A stretch of 64,000 nt of DNA from Angiostrongylus vasorum (GCA_018806985.1 JADANN010000403.1:124001-188000), one strand, 5' to 3'; shown: positions 33,580-45,444, counted from the stretch's first letter. A program made the numbers and translations. The notes: generated by a model not told the origin, from the sequence alone.

Positions 33580-33850
33580 GCATGACTAATCAATATGTAT
33601 TTTTTCCTTGATAAGCTTACACGCGGTTGATAAATAACCGTTATTTTCGGCTAACGTTTCGACTTCTTCGTCTTCATCAGAGCCGATGATCCGTTTCGGT
33701 GGTCCACAATTGTCCGTAATCTCAATGTGGCGTCTTCGTTGTTGTACCGGGAAGGATCTTCTCGTTAGTGGAACACTGCACGAATGAGGCATGCCCACCC
33801 GGCAGTGCTCCTTTATACTGGGCGGTTGTTATTGATATGACCATCCGTCG
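33580..33850 (-). repeat. Hammerhead-bearing repeat, copy 2
   Basis: Minus-strand counterpart of the 6.38-6.64 kb repeat: GAAGACGCCACAT, then GGACAATTGTGGACC, the hammerhead, CCGAAAATAACGG and CGTGTAAGCTTATCAAGG. Longer similarity around the ribozyme than the ribozyme itself shows shared descent. Confidence 0.55.
33648..33686 (-). ncRNA. Hammerhead ribozyme motif, canonical core
   Basis: Order on the minus strand: stem I GGCT, core CTGATGA (perfect consensus), stem II GAC/GTC with a short loop, core GAAA, minimal stem III ACGT, cleavage site GTT, then AGCC closing stem I. All core residues are present; a U at position 17 would cut more slowly than C. Confidence 0.65.
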
Positions 33851-33859
33851 ACAAAAAAT

Positions 33860-34145
33860 AAAAATGGATAAAGCTGCCGACGTTGATCAATCCGTGAGGG
33901 ACGCGCCATGCATTCGACTTCATTAAGTATCGTTGGAGGTGAGTGAATACATATCTGGGCTTTACAATTACTCGCGGTGGCCTATCGATGTATCGAGCTA
34001 GTGTTGCTATCCTCCCTAGACAGGACTGGTACCAATTTGCCGACCCCGGAGGAATGGAAGGCTTGGTGAGCCACTGGCGTGGGACCAATTCCACATGTGT
34101 GTTGATGGGCACTTCCGAGCATTGCGCCACACGCGTCCTTATGCC
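33860..34145 (-). mobile_element. tRNA-derived SINE (family A), copy 7
   Basis: Minus-strand head GTGTGGCGCAATGCTCGG, body and CTTTATCC tail well matched. It lies immediately beside the hammerhead repeat. Confidence 0.65.
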
Positions 34146-35120
34146 ACCGCGAGTCGACTTGATGTCAGGATGTGCTGCTGCATCTACAGAAATCATCTGT
34201 GCGGTAAGTTCTGGTTTGACGAGCACTCATTTTAGGGTCATTTACGTACTAACGTCGACTAACTTCGTTTTCTCTTAAGTAGAGAGATGAAGGTGCACTG
34301 TATTGTTGATATTTTTTGTGTTTCGCTGCGTATCCATTATGTCGGGCTGTCTAGAACGGATTTAAAATAAACACTATTGATAATTTAAATTTCTGTCCTT
34401 CTTCAAGTCTTAAAGTGCGGGTTCTCTTCAGCTAGATATGTTCTCATTTGTTGAATATCTTGGGTTATCATAAGACAACATTACGGTAAAAACAACTGAA
34501 GAAGGTAAACATACTAGTAGGACGCCGAAATGTAAAAGCTAAGCTGAAAGGAACAATTACCCCTCACTTCTGAAATGAACGTTCACAACTATGTGTTGGT
34601 AGCAAATTTTCGTTGCTGTTGCACTTATGGTACGTATGTCGCACTCGTAAATCAAAAAATTCTGCGCAGATTTACGGAGAAAACAATGAGGGAAATAATA
34701 CATTGACTGCACAGATACAAGCCATACAATCCACCCATGGTCAATGGGTTGACTCAAGCTGGCCCAATCGTCTTTTATTTTTGCTACTGGCTTCAAATTG
34801 CTACCAAAACTATCTGATTCAATCCATGCAAGCAGGTGACTATGCCTGTAGTGAAGATATTGAGATGTTCTAGTGTATCTATCAAGGGAATTCAAGGGAG
34901 AATCAACTGGACTAGAACTCAACATTATTCATGTGCAACATGACGTCCTCAACTGGCAACAGAACTCATTTTCCAATTCCGAAGACCTTCATACACGATT
35001 AATGGGAGAGAATGAACCGAACGAAAAAGGTTGGAACTCGCAAAATATCTGATGGTGGGTGATATAAAAGAAAAAATAAAACTTAAATAAAAACCCAACA
35101 CATGAGTATATCTTGCTTCA
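34146..35120. other. No recognised feature
   Basis: Two long opposing frames near 34.56-34.93 kb are shadows of each other; neither has splice or motif support. Confidence 0.3.
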
Positions 35121-35124
35121 AGTG

Positions 35125-35560
35125 TTTTTATTGAGGAACCTTGACCATTAAATCGGTGGTCCCCCTCGTCGTGCGTTTGATATCCCGAATGATCCAGTCA
35201 CTAACGAGTTTGTACATCTGCTGTTCACAGGAAGCACGCCTTTATATCCTTCAAATTTCCGACATTTTGGCGTATAGAACGACTTCCTTCAATGTCGACC
35301 ATTGAAGCAGCTCGTGACTTCGGATCCCTTCCCTCACTTGTATGACACGGTATACTCTTGCACATACTTATGAGGATCGTGCTTTCGACTGCGCGTTCAA
35401 TAACGCTGACCGATCTTCCGTTATGCCTACGTAGTGACCAGGCTTCTGAAGGAAACGTTAAGCCAAGGGGAATCGTAGAGTCTAAAAGGAGGTCAGGGAG
35501 TCTGGTGTTCCTTGTTTTCCTCACTACATCCTCGATACTCTTGCTACCGATGTCTTGTGG
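35125..35560 (-). mobile_element. RTE-type LINE, 3' end fragment
   Basis: Minus-strand frame with RNTRLPDLLLDSTIPLGLTF, SVSVIERAVESTIL and a final LVSDWIIRDIKRTTRGT block. These match the C-terminal end of the RTE lineage at 55.2-57.6 kb (RAHVFDSTVPPALTY, SLNVTERAVESTML). Truncated at its 5' end. Confidence 0.65.
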
Positions 35561-35667
35561 ACACCATGTGATGCTTCACTTTGCAAAACTAATATTACAT
35601 GAAATAATGTGAAATTCATACAATATTAAATGCTACAATATAATAACACGTAATACAAGAACATGCT

Positions 35668-36075
35668 ACGTTTTTTATTTTTTTATTTTTTTATTTTTTT
35701 ATTTTTTTTATGATACGCCTTCACGTCTACTGCGCGGATCCCAGCACTTCTCACATTCGATTCATTTCCTCACATCCATTATCCACGAAGATCTTCCAAC
35801 TTTTACGTGTGGCTTCGGTTGCTGTTTGAAGATTTTCGTTTCATCTCGAATATCGTAGAACGCTGGTCGAGTCCATTCTCCCCGAGGTCATGGGTTAGCC
35901 TGGCTGGTGTGTTCCCAATTGGATTGCAGAGAATGATTTTTTTCCCGAACAAGACCATTACCAATTTCCCGACCTTGGATGGATGAAGGGTTGGTTGACC
36001 TGGAACGGAATTAAACCAGCGCCATGCTCGTGATGACGGGCATCATTACCACTATGCTCACTATGCTATCTGCTA
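35668..36075 (-). mobile_element. SINE-like repeat (family B), copy with long A-rich tail
   Basis: On the minus strand the head has TAGCATAGTGGTAATGATG (A-box-like), the body matches the copy at 40.31 kb, and the tail is a tandem of about five ATAAAAAA units (35668-35712). A tail of this kind suggests target-primed reverse transcription by a LINE. Confidence 0.6.
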
Positions 36076-36494
36076 CCCTGATTGTGAACGTTTGTTTCAT
36101 TGATCACAAGCGCTTTATCGCGACTTTAGTTTTCAAGTTAGCCATTTAAAGTTATTACTCCACCAAAGGTGATGGTTCCATCTTATCCTTTGCCAGTGAA
36201 ATGTGCAATTTCACCCAAAATAGCAGCATCCAATCAATAGATTTTACATATGAAAAGATAGAAGACTGTGAATTAGAAGACACCAAGACGTTCAATAGAG
36301 GAGATGAAATAGATAAAAAGCAATTGAATGAGCCACTCATGCATATGATCAACGTGATGAAAAACCACTAGTGGACAGAAGCCTTGCAGTACAATTAGAA
36401 GGTACCTATGTGTACAGTGTCACTGTTTCAGTCATATTCCTCAGCTCAAGTTCGATCATGGCTTTTGGATGACACGAAGTATAAAAGATAAAAT
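36076..36494. other. No recognised feature
   Basis: Nothing seen. Confidence 0.3.
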
Positions 36495-36770
36495 CACAGA
36501 GCGCTCGGAGCTAACCAATCCTTGAGTGATGCGAAAAGTATTTGACTTAAAAAAACATCACAATAACGAGTTAATGCATATATGGCCCATAATGGGAATG
36601 TGGCCTCCATCGTTAAATCAGAGTTGTTCTTCTCTCCGAGAAGTCTAGCACTAGTTTGCGTACCCTGGGGAGAAGGAGGGGTCGGGGAGGACCTTGAATC
36701 GAGCCAATGACCGACCCTGTAATGCTGCAGTGCGCCTCTAACCACTGCGCTGTATGTGCTGTTCAACGCT
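36495..36770 (-). mobile_element. tRNA-derived SINE (family A), divergent copy 8
   Basis: Minus strand: GCGCAGTGGTTAGAGGCGC head, then a diverged body. The A box is still exact although the body is the most mutated of the eight. Confidence 0.55.
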
Positions 36771-36879
36771 CTCGCGACGTCGCTTAAATGCGCTTTTCTG
36801 CTGCAGTGGACGACGCCTAATTTTCACCTTTCACGAACTTGCTGGTTCTTGATAATAAACAATTTCTCATCAACTAAAG

Positions 36880-38095
36880 AGGCTGATTAGTTGCGGAGAC
36901 CAGAGGATTCCAGAAGTCTTTCTCTACCGTTTTTTGTATCTGAATGATACGCATTGTGGAACTTAAAACTTATGTCGACCTTGCAACTGTTCCTCAAACA
37001 TGAACTTCAGACCGCATCTCCATTAGAACTGAGGAGTTACTGGAAAATTCAACTGCTTCACACCCAACGCGGTTTATAATAAATGCCGGCCTCAATAGAC
37101 TTTTATAGAAAAAAAATACGCTGGTGAATTCAAAAATAATTGCCAGAAGCACCTAGAAAACGATCTAGGAACGAAAAAAGGCGTCTTTGGGAACTATGCG
37201 ACTACACTATTCCGCTATCAGCGTGGATAAATAAGGGTGGGACTTCCGCCTCATCTCTCTATATTATGGAACTGCTAAAGAAGAAGTTCCACATCATTCT
37301 TTGCTGGTCGATAGCCCCTGCCTCGGTCCACAAAGTTCCTGCTGAGGAAAAATCATCCGGGAATTTACCCGCTGAACTTCGAGCTGTTAGTTTTCTGGGA
37401 TTTCGTGGAAAATGTAACCCATAATGGACAGGACAAGTTCCACAAGATTATAAGGTTATGGCCTTCGTTCAATTTGTTGCATGTTAGTCTAAAAGTCATT
37501 GCAGAAACATGTGATTTGATGATGCAATGGTACCGTTTAGACAGGAAGAGAAAGAAAGAGGGAGAGGGAGACGGAAAGAGAAAGAGAGGTAGAGGGAAAG
37601 GATGCCAGGCGAAGAGGGGGAGAGATGGAGAGACGGGAGAGAAGAAGAAATCGAGAGATCGGGGGTTCAATGCGTATCGCTAATGAAGAACAAGTGTTGA
37701 ATCAAGCTCTTCAAGTTTTGTGCCAATGGCGGATACAAATACGAAATGAAGGTGTACACCGATAAAGGAACCTCAAACAATATCAACCTCGCTGAACTCA
37801 GTCGTGGTGAACTTCACGGACGGCTTACTGTATGAAGGTAGGAAAGTATGTGCTGATAATTGGTATACCAGTTTGGTATTATCTAAAAAATTTTGTCGGA
37901 AAGAAGATGCGCCTAGATGGATCGTGTAGAAAGGTCAGGAAAGTCTTCCAAACAGATCATGAGCTAGAGCTTAGTGAGAGGATGGATATCGTTGCGGCAA
38001 AGTCAGAACGGTGTGATCCCATCAAATTAGAATGTTGCCAACAAGTTTTAACTTCTTCACCATCCATTACTGCGGCTACTAGCTCCAGATAACAC
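36880..38095 (+). pseudogene. piggyBac-family transposase relic
   Basis: Several frames contribute recognisable piggyBac blocks in order. An N-terminal ELRSYWKIQL-like stretch lies near 37028. A KYEMKVYTDKGTSNN segment near 37740-37785 fits the domain strand YxFxVYxGK. A CADNWYTSLVLSKKF block near 37845-37895 fits the hallmark DNxYTSxxL motif carrying a catalytic aspartate. At least three frameshifts separate them. No terminal repeats or TTAA flanks were assigned. Confidence 0.55.
37545..37672 (+). repeat. Purine-rich (GA) tract
   Basis: About 128 bases almost entirely A and G on the plus strand, in imperfect GAGA/GGGA units. It interrupts the piggyBac relic. It could form triplex DNA; that is inference. 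Confidence 0.75.
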
Positions 38096-38479
38096 CATTA
38101 GGGATGGCAGGGACAGTAACGCAGAGCTTTTTTTCTCATGGTGTCCATTCTGGAGCGCTTAAAAGTTATTCTGAGACAGTTTGCTAAACTAATTACTGCC
38201 ACTTACTATTGACGATTTAGGCCACATTCTCTTCTGTCTTCATTTACTTTTATCTTCTTTTAAATAGAATGCTTTTCTAATCAACGTAGTCATTGTATTG
38301 GAAAGGCACTTCACTAAGAAGACGAACTTAGGCGCATTGCCTTTTCCTTCTTCTGAACAACCATCTTTTCATATAGATTTATATGTTACTTTAAAATCCT
38401 AAGAGCACGTAGGACGTGCTATCTAACCAAAACATGCTAATAAGTTGTAGACCCACAATTATAATAATCATTATGCAGT
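38096..38479. other. No recognised feature
   Basis: AT-rich; nothing recognised. Confidence 0.3.
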
Positions 38480-38660
38480 GCCACAGGCACTGTTTGTAGT
38501 GAACCACAGATCTCTGTATGGTTCGATCTGTTTTGAACACAAAACCAGAATGATGCTGAGATATTTGCCAAACTCCGGAGAGCAGGTGTTTGCGGTGGGG
38601 AACGAACACGCTGTTACCCTTTCCGGGGGCTAACGCATTCACCATCACACCGTGCGGGCA
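38480..38660. repeat. Foldback repeat, left-arm fragment
   Basis: ATGCTGAGATATTTGCCAAAC, GGTGTTTGCGGTGGGGAACG and TTTCCGGGGGCTAACGC are conserved; no right arm follows. The RTE element adjoins at 38660. Confidence 0.55.
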
Positions 38661-41340
38661 ATGGTCAAAGTTTCCCATATTTCCCACCATGGGTTTTTTC
38701 ATGAACTGAGTCTTCTGTTGATTTATGCACAGTTCGATTTTTTCTTCGCTTCGTTTAGCTCGTTGATTATCGTCTATGCTTCGTTGGAACCTCTTGGGAT
38801 GATGACGATGTCATCGGCGAAACGAAGGTTTGATATGAGTATTTCGCCAATACGTATGCCTTTCTGATTTTAGTTGAGTGGCTTCATTATCTCTTGCAGT
38901 GCGGTACTAAACAGCTTTGGCGGTATTGTGTCGCCTTGACGAACCCCTTTTCCTTTTGGTACGGTAAGAGGTCGATGGAAAAGCTGTATTTTCGTAGTGT
39001 AGTTCCGATAACAGTCAGAGGGATTTTTTATGTAGGACAGGCCCACGCCTTGGTCGACGAGGATTGCAATTTCTTCGGCACTAACAAACGCTTTTTATGG
39101 AAGACAATCGTTTGGACTCGGGCTCGTAATGTTTCCGGCAAACTTCAATGACCCCAGACACAGTTTGGGTGTAGTCCATGCCACAAAATCCTTGTCGAAG
39201 TCCTGCTTGCACCACTGGTTACGCCTCATCCAATGTCCATGATATGCGCGACAGGATCATCTCCGTGAAGAGCTTGTGTGTACACTAAACATGCATACCG
39301 GGCAATAGTTAAGAAGACTCCTTCGGTCACCTTTCTTGGGCAAGATGACCGTGCTCGATGTTGTTACCCACTTATCAAAGATTTTTTTTTCTGAAAGTAG
39401 GCTGTCATGTGGTTTGCGAAAAACTACATGTAAATTGTGGCTTCCAGTCTAAAGAAGTCGGCCGTGATATCATCCAGTCCTGGAGCTATGCTTTTTTCAT
39501 GCTTTCTCTAGCAATTGGAACCTCCAATGGAAGAATTCCATGTGGCTTTCTCCATCGGGGGATTTTATGGTCTGGGCGAAAAGTTTCGATGATCCCATCT
39601 TCGTTCATCGCGGCTGAGAGCGAGACATTATAATCACGCAAGTCCCGAAGACATTTTTTTCGGTCTGTTCCTTTTCTCTGCTGCTTCCAGTAGTTTCTTT
39701 TGCCTGTGCCGATGTAGACTCTCTCAAAGCTCTTCTACGCCTGGCATTTTTTTATTAGCCAGGTTAGACGTGTCCTAGCAGATCCGGCTTCAGTTACCTT
39801 CTTTTTTCGAGCTACTCCATTTTGATAATAGAGATGTTATCCGATCTTCTTGCTTGGGAAGCTCGAGCGAATTCGGCACAGCTTTTGAGCCCCTTGACAA
39901 GCAGCTCGCTGCTTTCGGTCAAGTTTTTCCCTTTAGTCTGCCAGTTCCGTTTGGATAAGATTTTGCTCTGAAATGTTCTCGTCACATACAGCTAAAGTTT
40001 ATCCTCATGATCGATGACAAGAAGTCTTTTCTAGCTCGCATCTAAGTGGAATCTTCGTGTAAAAGTCAGTGATCGGAACCAGCACAAAATGACGGAACTA
40101 TGTCAAGTAGGCACCACCTTTGATTTGTTGGGATATGGACGATCTCCACATGAGTGTTGCCGTTGGGAAACTCCCATATCCAGCCGCAGCTTTCTTTATT
40201 CCGGATAAGCGAGTTTCATCGAAGAGACGTCGTGCGGACAGGAGTCCTAGGACACGATTTTCATTCCCATTTCTTTCTCATTATCCAAAATCGGGTCGGA
40301 TAGCACAATGGTAATGATGTCGGTCATCACGAGCATGATGCTAGCCCGATTGCCCTCCGGGCACATCAGGCCTTCCTTCCTCTCTGGGGTCGGGAAATAT
40401 CTACCAGTCTTGTTCGGGTAAAAGCCATTCTCTGCAATCCAAAAGGGAGCGCACTAGCCCGGCTATCTCAGGACTCCAGGGTGAATAAACTCGACCAGTA
40501 TTCCACAGCATTCAAGATGAAATGAAGCTCCTCAAGCAACAGGCAGAAAGCCAAACGTAAAAGTTGGAAACACCTTCGCGGGCAATGGATATGAGGAAAC
40601 GAATCGAATATGAGAAGTGCTGGGATACGCATAGGAGACGTGGAAACGGGTCACATAAAAGGTAAAAAAAATAAAAATTTTTTGATAATGTCTTAGCTCT
40701 TGTTGGCCTTTCCTATTCTGGCGTTGAAGTCTCCCACAACAAATTTATAATACGCTTTATCATTGCAGATAACTTCCTCCAGTTGTTAGTACAATGCATC
40801 CAACTCATCAGAACTCACCAGCTGCATCGGTTGGTGAGTAGGAATTGATGATTATGATATTCCCTATAGGGTGTCAGTTGAAGACGGAGGACGGCCATGC
40901 GAGAGAAGACTATCTCCCTACAAATCGACGAGATGGACAATGGGCGGGTGTACGACAAAACCTACGCCGCCGACATTTCGTGACAGGACCCTTTCTCCGC
41001 GGATGACTTCGTTGTTTAGTTGGCGTGTGTCGGTCTTCCTGAGTTTTGTTTCTTGCAGTACGATCACATAAAGTTTCATTGAAATTTTATGCAGTTGGCG
41101 GCTTCAAGAAAGGCATAAAGATCAACGACTGAGGAGAGTGTTCCGGTATAAGACGTGCAGGGTAAGAAACAATCTCGATGGCGTATCATGCGCGTGTTCG
41201 TCAGATCCGGTTCCAGTGACATCCTGGATAACCCCAGGAGACTTTCCCTAGGCCTCTCACTGGTTGTCTCACAGCCTGACTTCATAGACGGGAGCACCTG
41301 GTGTGCGGGGTGCCGAGGCTGGTCTTTTGCTGGTTGTGCA
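38660..41340 (-). pseudogene. RTE-type LINE, endonuclease plus reverse transcriptase
   Basis: On the minus strand the endonuclease half lies at about 40680-41300. CTSYTGTLSSVVDLYAFLEA near 41120-41180 stands where RTE proteins have TYNARTLxxxxDLxx[19 protein letters not shown] near 40700-40750 is the GDFNAKIG block. The RT half is below 40310. VRQGDTIPPKLFSTALQ at about 38890-38945 is the QGD box, and NLRFADDIVIIPRGS at about 38790-38840 is the catalytic FADD box. A family-B SINE separates the halves. Many stops are present. This is a different lineage from the one at 55-57.6 kb. Confidence 0.7.
40308..40680 (+). mobile_element. SINE-like repeat (family B), nested in LINE
   Basis: Head GGTCGGATAGCACAATGGTAA has an A-box-like TAGCACAATGG; CCCGATTGCC about 40 bases on is a weak B box. 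The body ends in GTAAAAAAAATAAAAATT. The insertion splits the RTE endonuclease from its reverse transcriptase. It is the most complete family-B copy here, about 370 bases. Confidence 0.6.
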
Positions 41341-42131
41341 GTCTGATTTGATTTTCCCTGGAGTCCTGACTTAACCTTGCAACGGCCCTATCCAGGTTTT
41401 CAACACAATGTGGATCCGAGGAAAGTATCTTTTTGACAATGAATGCTTCGCTCGGTCTTCCTAGCAGTTTTTTTCGAAGGCTATTTCAAAAACCGAAATC
41501 AGAAACGAAACTAGGAATGAAAAAAAATGCCCGTCCGCTTAAAGATGAGGTGGGACCCTTTTTCTACTACTAAGAAAGATTTCTTCTTTGCTGGAATATT
41601 TGGAGATAACCAAGTTTTTCAAATTTCCAATGGAAGAGCGGCAGCTACAGACATAATACGTCAATTGGAAAGCCCTATAGTATCATAGTGGACGAAATTC
41701 CGCTTGCTGTTTTGTTTTATTTGAAATACAAGCCTTGGACTACTATGGATGAAATATGAGCGATACGTCCTAGAAAATCGGATTCTACCGATGTGAAAGA
41801 AGAGGTCTGTTATCGTGTAGGCAAGCATTTGTTAATTTTCGGCTTATAACAACTTGTTACAAATTTTTTCGGCGCAAAGTTTTTTTGTGCTTGCTCTACT
41901 CAGAACCACAATAATTCAAGTCGGTTGTAGCCCTTCTTTTATTCTTGCGAAGTGGGTTTTTTCTTAGTAATACTGGGTCAAATTCAATGGAGAAGAGCAC
42001 CGCTCGAATGAAGTAACCTTGACCCGCATAGCTTTTTTATACAGAATAATTGTTGATCTATTTCCATCCATTGTGATTCTTTACTAGGAATGCCTTTTGG
42101 AGCAGTCTTCATATCAGGCTGCACAAGACGA
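41341..42131. other. No firmly supported feature
   Basis: The first 100 bases may be the 5' end of the RTE element. The rest is AT-rich and unique-looking and forms the left flank of the PLE complex. Confidence 0.35.
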
Positions 42132-42144
42132 ATAGTCCAGTTTA
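42132..42144. repeat. Target-site duplication, left, of PLE complex
   Basis: ATAGTCCAGTTTA is repeated exactly at 51022-51034, bracketing the whole PLE complex. Confidence 0.8.
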
Positions 42145-42235
42145 GAATATGAATGCGTCGTTTTCTTGTTCAGCAATCGCGAGGTTGTTAAACAGCATAC
42201 ATTTACTTCCATAGAAAAACACAATACAATACAAC

Positions 42236-42278
42236 AGTAGCTGACGTTTCGGCAGTATCGCCTTCTTCAGAGCCTGGA
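42236..42278 (-). ncRNA. Hammerhead ribozyme in PLE tail (copy A)
   Basis: Minus strand: stem I GGCT, core CTGAAGA, stem II GGC/GCC with a short loop, core GAAA, minimal stem III ACGT, cleavage site GTC, closing AGCT. All core residues fit. Same motif in the other three PLE tails. Confidence 0.75.
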
Positions 42279-42446
42279 AGGGTATACTGACATACAATTT
42301 ACTAGGCCAAACGCTTCAATGACACTTACAAAAAGACGAAAAACTCTATGGTAATTACATGGTCAACAGCTTCTCTAAAAAACTTACCGCTTTTTTACGT
42401 GCCTTCCCATGAGGAAGATTAGAACAGCTGATTATGGTCGCATAAG

Positions 42447-45167
42447 GTTGATGACTGCACCATCCCACATCAGAAATTGATGCGAACATACGGGGTCAGG
42501 TCGCGTATGACCTCTGGGCATTCATCCCTGCTATTCATTGTAGGGTTTTTGGCATTTATCCAAAAAGCCTCAAGAAGTTTTTCGCGCTGGTGTTCTAGTC
42601 TCCTGCGCAAGGATATTGACTTTTACTTCAAAATCGTCCCCGCTGTGCTTTTTGTATCCTATGCGTGCCTAGTGGGGTACTTTGTCTTAGTTTTCGTTTG
42701 CCATCTAGGTGTTCTTTTATACGGATACACAAAGGCCTGCCCGTTTCGCCAATATATTCATCTCCGCAATTATTACAAGAGATCAGGTATATCGTACCTG
42801 AGCTCATGCAATCACCGTCCCTGCCATAAGGGCAGATTACGCAATTTGTTGTTTCGCATAGACGGTCATACAGGCGGTTACGAACTAACTGACGACGTAG
42901 AGTAGCCGGTGGTATTTCAACTATCGCTACCGATTCCTCTAGACCTGCCCTTCTTAAGCATCGTTTAATCGCTACGCTTACTTCATCGCTAATAAAGGGC
43001 AACATAAACGGGACTTTCTTTTGGCCAAGTGTTTCGCTTGGGCGCGTCGCTCTCCTTCTAAACTTATCTCGTGGGGTTACTATTTCGTAGCCATTGGAGA
43101 TGGCTATTTGCCGAGCCAAGTCGCGCGATTCTTCCTTCAGTTCCCCGGTTGTGCACACAGAGGTGGCTGTTCGAAACATGTTTCTCACAATCGCCCTCTT
43201 TGTGTGTGAAGGGTGGGAAGAAAGGAAGTGAACGAGGATGTTCTTGTTATTTGGCTTTCGGTACCACTTTGTCAGGTAACCGCTACTTGATAGGCTTATT
43301 TGGACGTTTAAAAACGGAAGCCAGTCTTTTCTCGGTTTCTCCCGGGTGAACTTAATGTACTCAGACTGCTCGTTCAATAATTCAAAGCATTTGTCCATCT
43401 CCTCCTGCGTAGAGAAGATGACAAAACAATCATCTACATATCTGCAGTAGAGTAGTGGCCGGAGATCGAGAGCAGGGGCTTCTATCTTAGACATAAACAC
43501 AATGGCAAGGCTTGGTGCCAGTCGCTGTCCCATAGCCAACCCCCCTTATTTGCGCGAAATATTTCCCAGACCATCTGAAAATCGAGCAGTTCAGGCACTC
43601 CTTTAGGAGAGCCATTAGCTGCTGAATGGACAAGCCATGCATATTTATTCTTCCTTCATGTTTAACAAGAAGTTCGAAGATGGCTTGCATTGCGGAGTCA
43701 TTCGATACGTTGGTGTACAACGCAGTAACGTCGAAGGACTCCATCACGTACGCGTTATTAGGAGACGCGTTACGTAGACGTTCTAGGAACATTTGGGTGT
43801 TTGTGAGGTGAGCTGGAATATGGTTAAGCAACTGGGTAAGTATTAGGCTTAAAAACCAGGTTATTCTATCCGTTGGCCCGTCTACACAGCTGATGATGGG
43901 TCTAACCTTAAATGATGACGGATTGGTTGACGCAAGATCATCAGGTGATACCAACTTATGTGTTTTAATAAGTAGGTATAGGACGGGACATGTTGGTGTA
44001 TCGATTTTAAAGTGCGAAATAACCGATGGTTTTAAACCTGCAGCCTTTGCCACACTGACCCATTGATTGTTTAGCTTTCGGTATTGACTTTTGTATTCCT
44101 TTTCAGAGGATGGGCGATAGAGGGTAGCATCACTAAGATGTTCCTCTGTTATCTCAACATCCAGCTGGCGAGGAATAACTACGAACTCTCCCCCCTTTAT
44201 CACTAACAGACAATCTTATTCTTTTTGAGTTAATTAATTCTCTAATTTCTCGCATGCCACATTTTTTGTGCGGCTGTAAGGTTAGAGATAAACTTTCTAT
44301 CGCGGTAGTGATTAAGGGTCTTGAGAACGCCGTCCGAAAACATGCGGAATTTTATGTCAACTCCATCGTTAGGGTCCTGCTGTCTAAAAAACGTCTTTGG
44401 GAAAGGAGATGGTGGTAGTGACGCCGCCTCTTGATTTTTATCTCTGTTTGATGTTTCTTGCTTGGCCTGATAGCGGAGTCGATCTTGAAGCTCATAAAGG
44501 TTACATGCTATCCTACGCAGGGTCGTTTTAGAAATGGGCTGTGATGGTGCAAAGCTTGGGCCCAATTCTAATAGCGAGCGCGTACTCTCAGGTATTGTTA
44601 TGCCCCCCAATCACGGTGACCCTAGATTTTACTGGTGCATTATCAACCCTATTTTGACTATTATCAGAACCGTGAAGAATTTGTTTGCGGTAGAATTTTC
44701 TTGAAGCTGAGACATGTGAATTACCCAAAAGATTTTCGAACTTTCGTTGTAAGGTTATTTTGGCATTAGACCTAATAAAATCGCATATCAATATTGACCC
44801 ACCAACTATTCTCGTCCAAAGGCGATCCTCCAAATACAAAGCACAAAAAATGTTCCTTCGTCGCACACTTCTTCATTCTGGCAAACATCTCGTTCTGCTT
44901 GCTTCGTAGTGCAGCTCGAAGCAGTTCCATTTCGATGCCTCGTACTTGTTGGCTGTCCTCTGGTAGACCGCATATCTCGTGAAGTCGCTTTCTTTTTATA
45001 AACTTTGGCACGACTCGATGTTGAAAGCAGCGGCGGAGAAAGTTGATTTGCTGTCTAGCTAAGACAATCTTTTGTCTTAGTGACAACGCTTCCTTCACAA
45101 GTCGAAAGTATTTTGCTGGTACATCTTGTAACAATTCCCAGGATCGACTTTCTATTAACCTCGGCAT
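42447..45167 (-). pseudogene. PLE copy A polyprotein (RT plus GIY-YIG)
   Basis: Start ATG at 45167 lies within a few bases of the tail/head junction. The N-terminal segment (131 codons, MPRLIESRSWELL) stops at NIDMRFY in copies A and C alike. The main frame then contains the PLE reverse transcriptase. DKGGEFVVIPRQ is followed by KVRPIISCVDGPTDR, then MESFDVTALYTNV with the first catalytic Asp. The YVDD box is at about 43430-43445. C-terminally, ICPYGRDGDC leads into GTIYLISCNNC and EYIGETGR, the GIY-YIG endonuclease that nicks target DNA. Frame breaks lie at a T6 run (44258-44264), a C6 run (near 44195) and a C6 run (near 43540). Confidence 0.8.
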
Positions 45168-45260
45168 TGGAATATGAATGCGTCGTTTTCTTGTTCAGCA
45201 ATCGCGAGGTTGTTAAACAGCATACATTTACTTCCATAGAAAAACACAATACAATACAAC

Positions 45261-45302
45261 AGTAGCTGACGTTTCGGCAGTATCGCCTTCTTCAGAGCCT
45301 GG
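45261..45302 (-). ncRNA. Hammerhead ribozyme in PLE tail (copy B)
   Basis: Identical core to the motif at 42236-42278. It lies in the tail of B just upstream of the head of A, the usual pseudo-LTR position, where cleavage would free the 5' end of the A transcript. Confidence 0.75.
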
Positions 45303-45444
45303 AAGGGTATACTGACATACAATTTACTAGGCCAAACGCTTCAATGACACTTACAAAAAGACGAAAAACTCTATGGTAATTACATGGTCAACAGCTTCTC
45401 GAAAAAAACTCACCGCTTTTTCTACGTGCCTTCCCATGAGGAAG

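Noticed and set aside
42477..43349. Plus-strand open frames of up to 142 codons opposite the PLE
   Set aside because: They are antisense shadows of the GIY-YIG and RT coding strand and recur in each copy for that reason.
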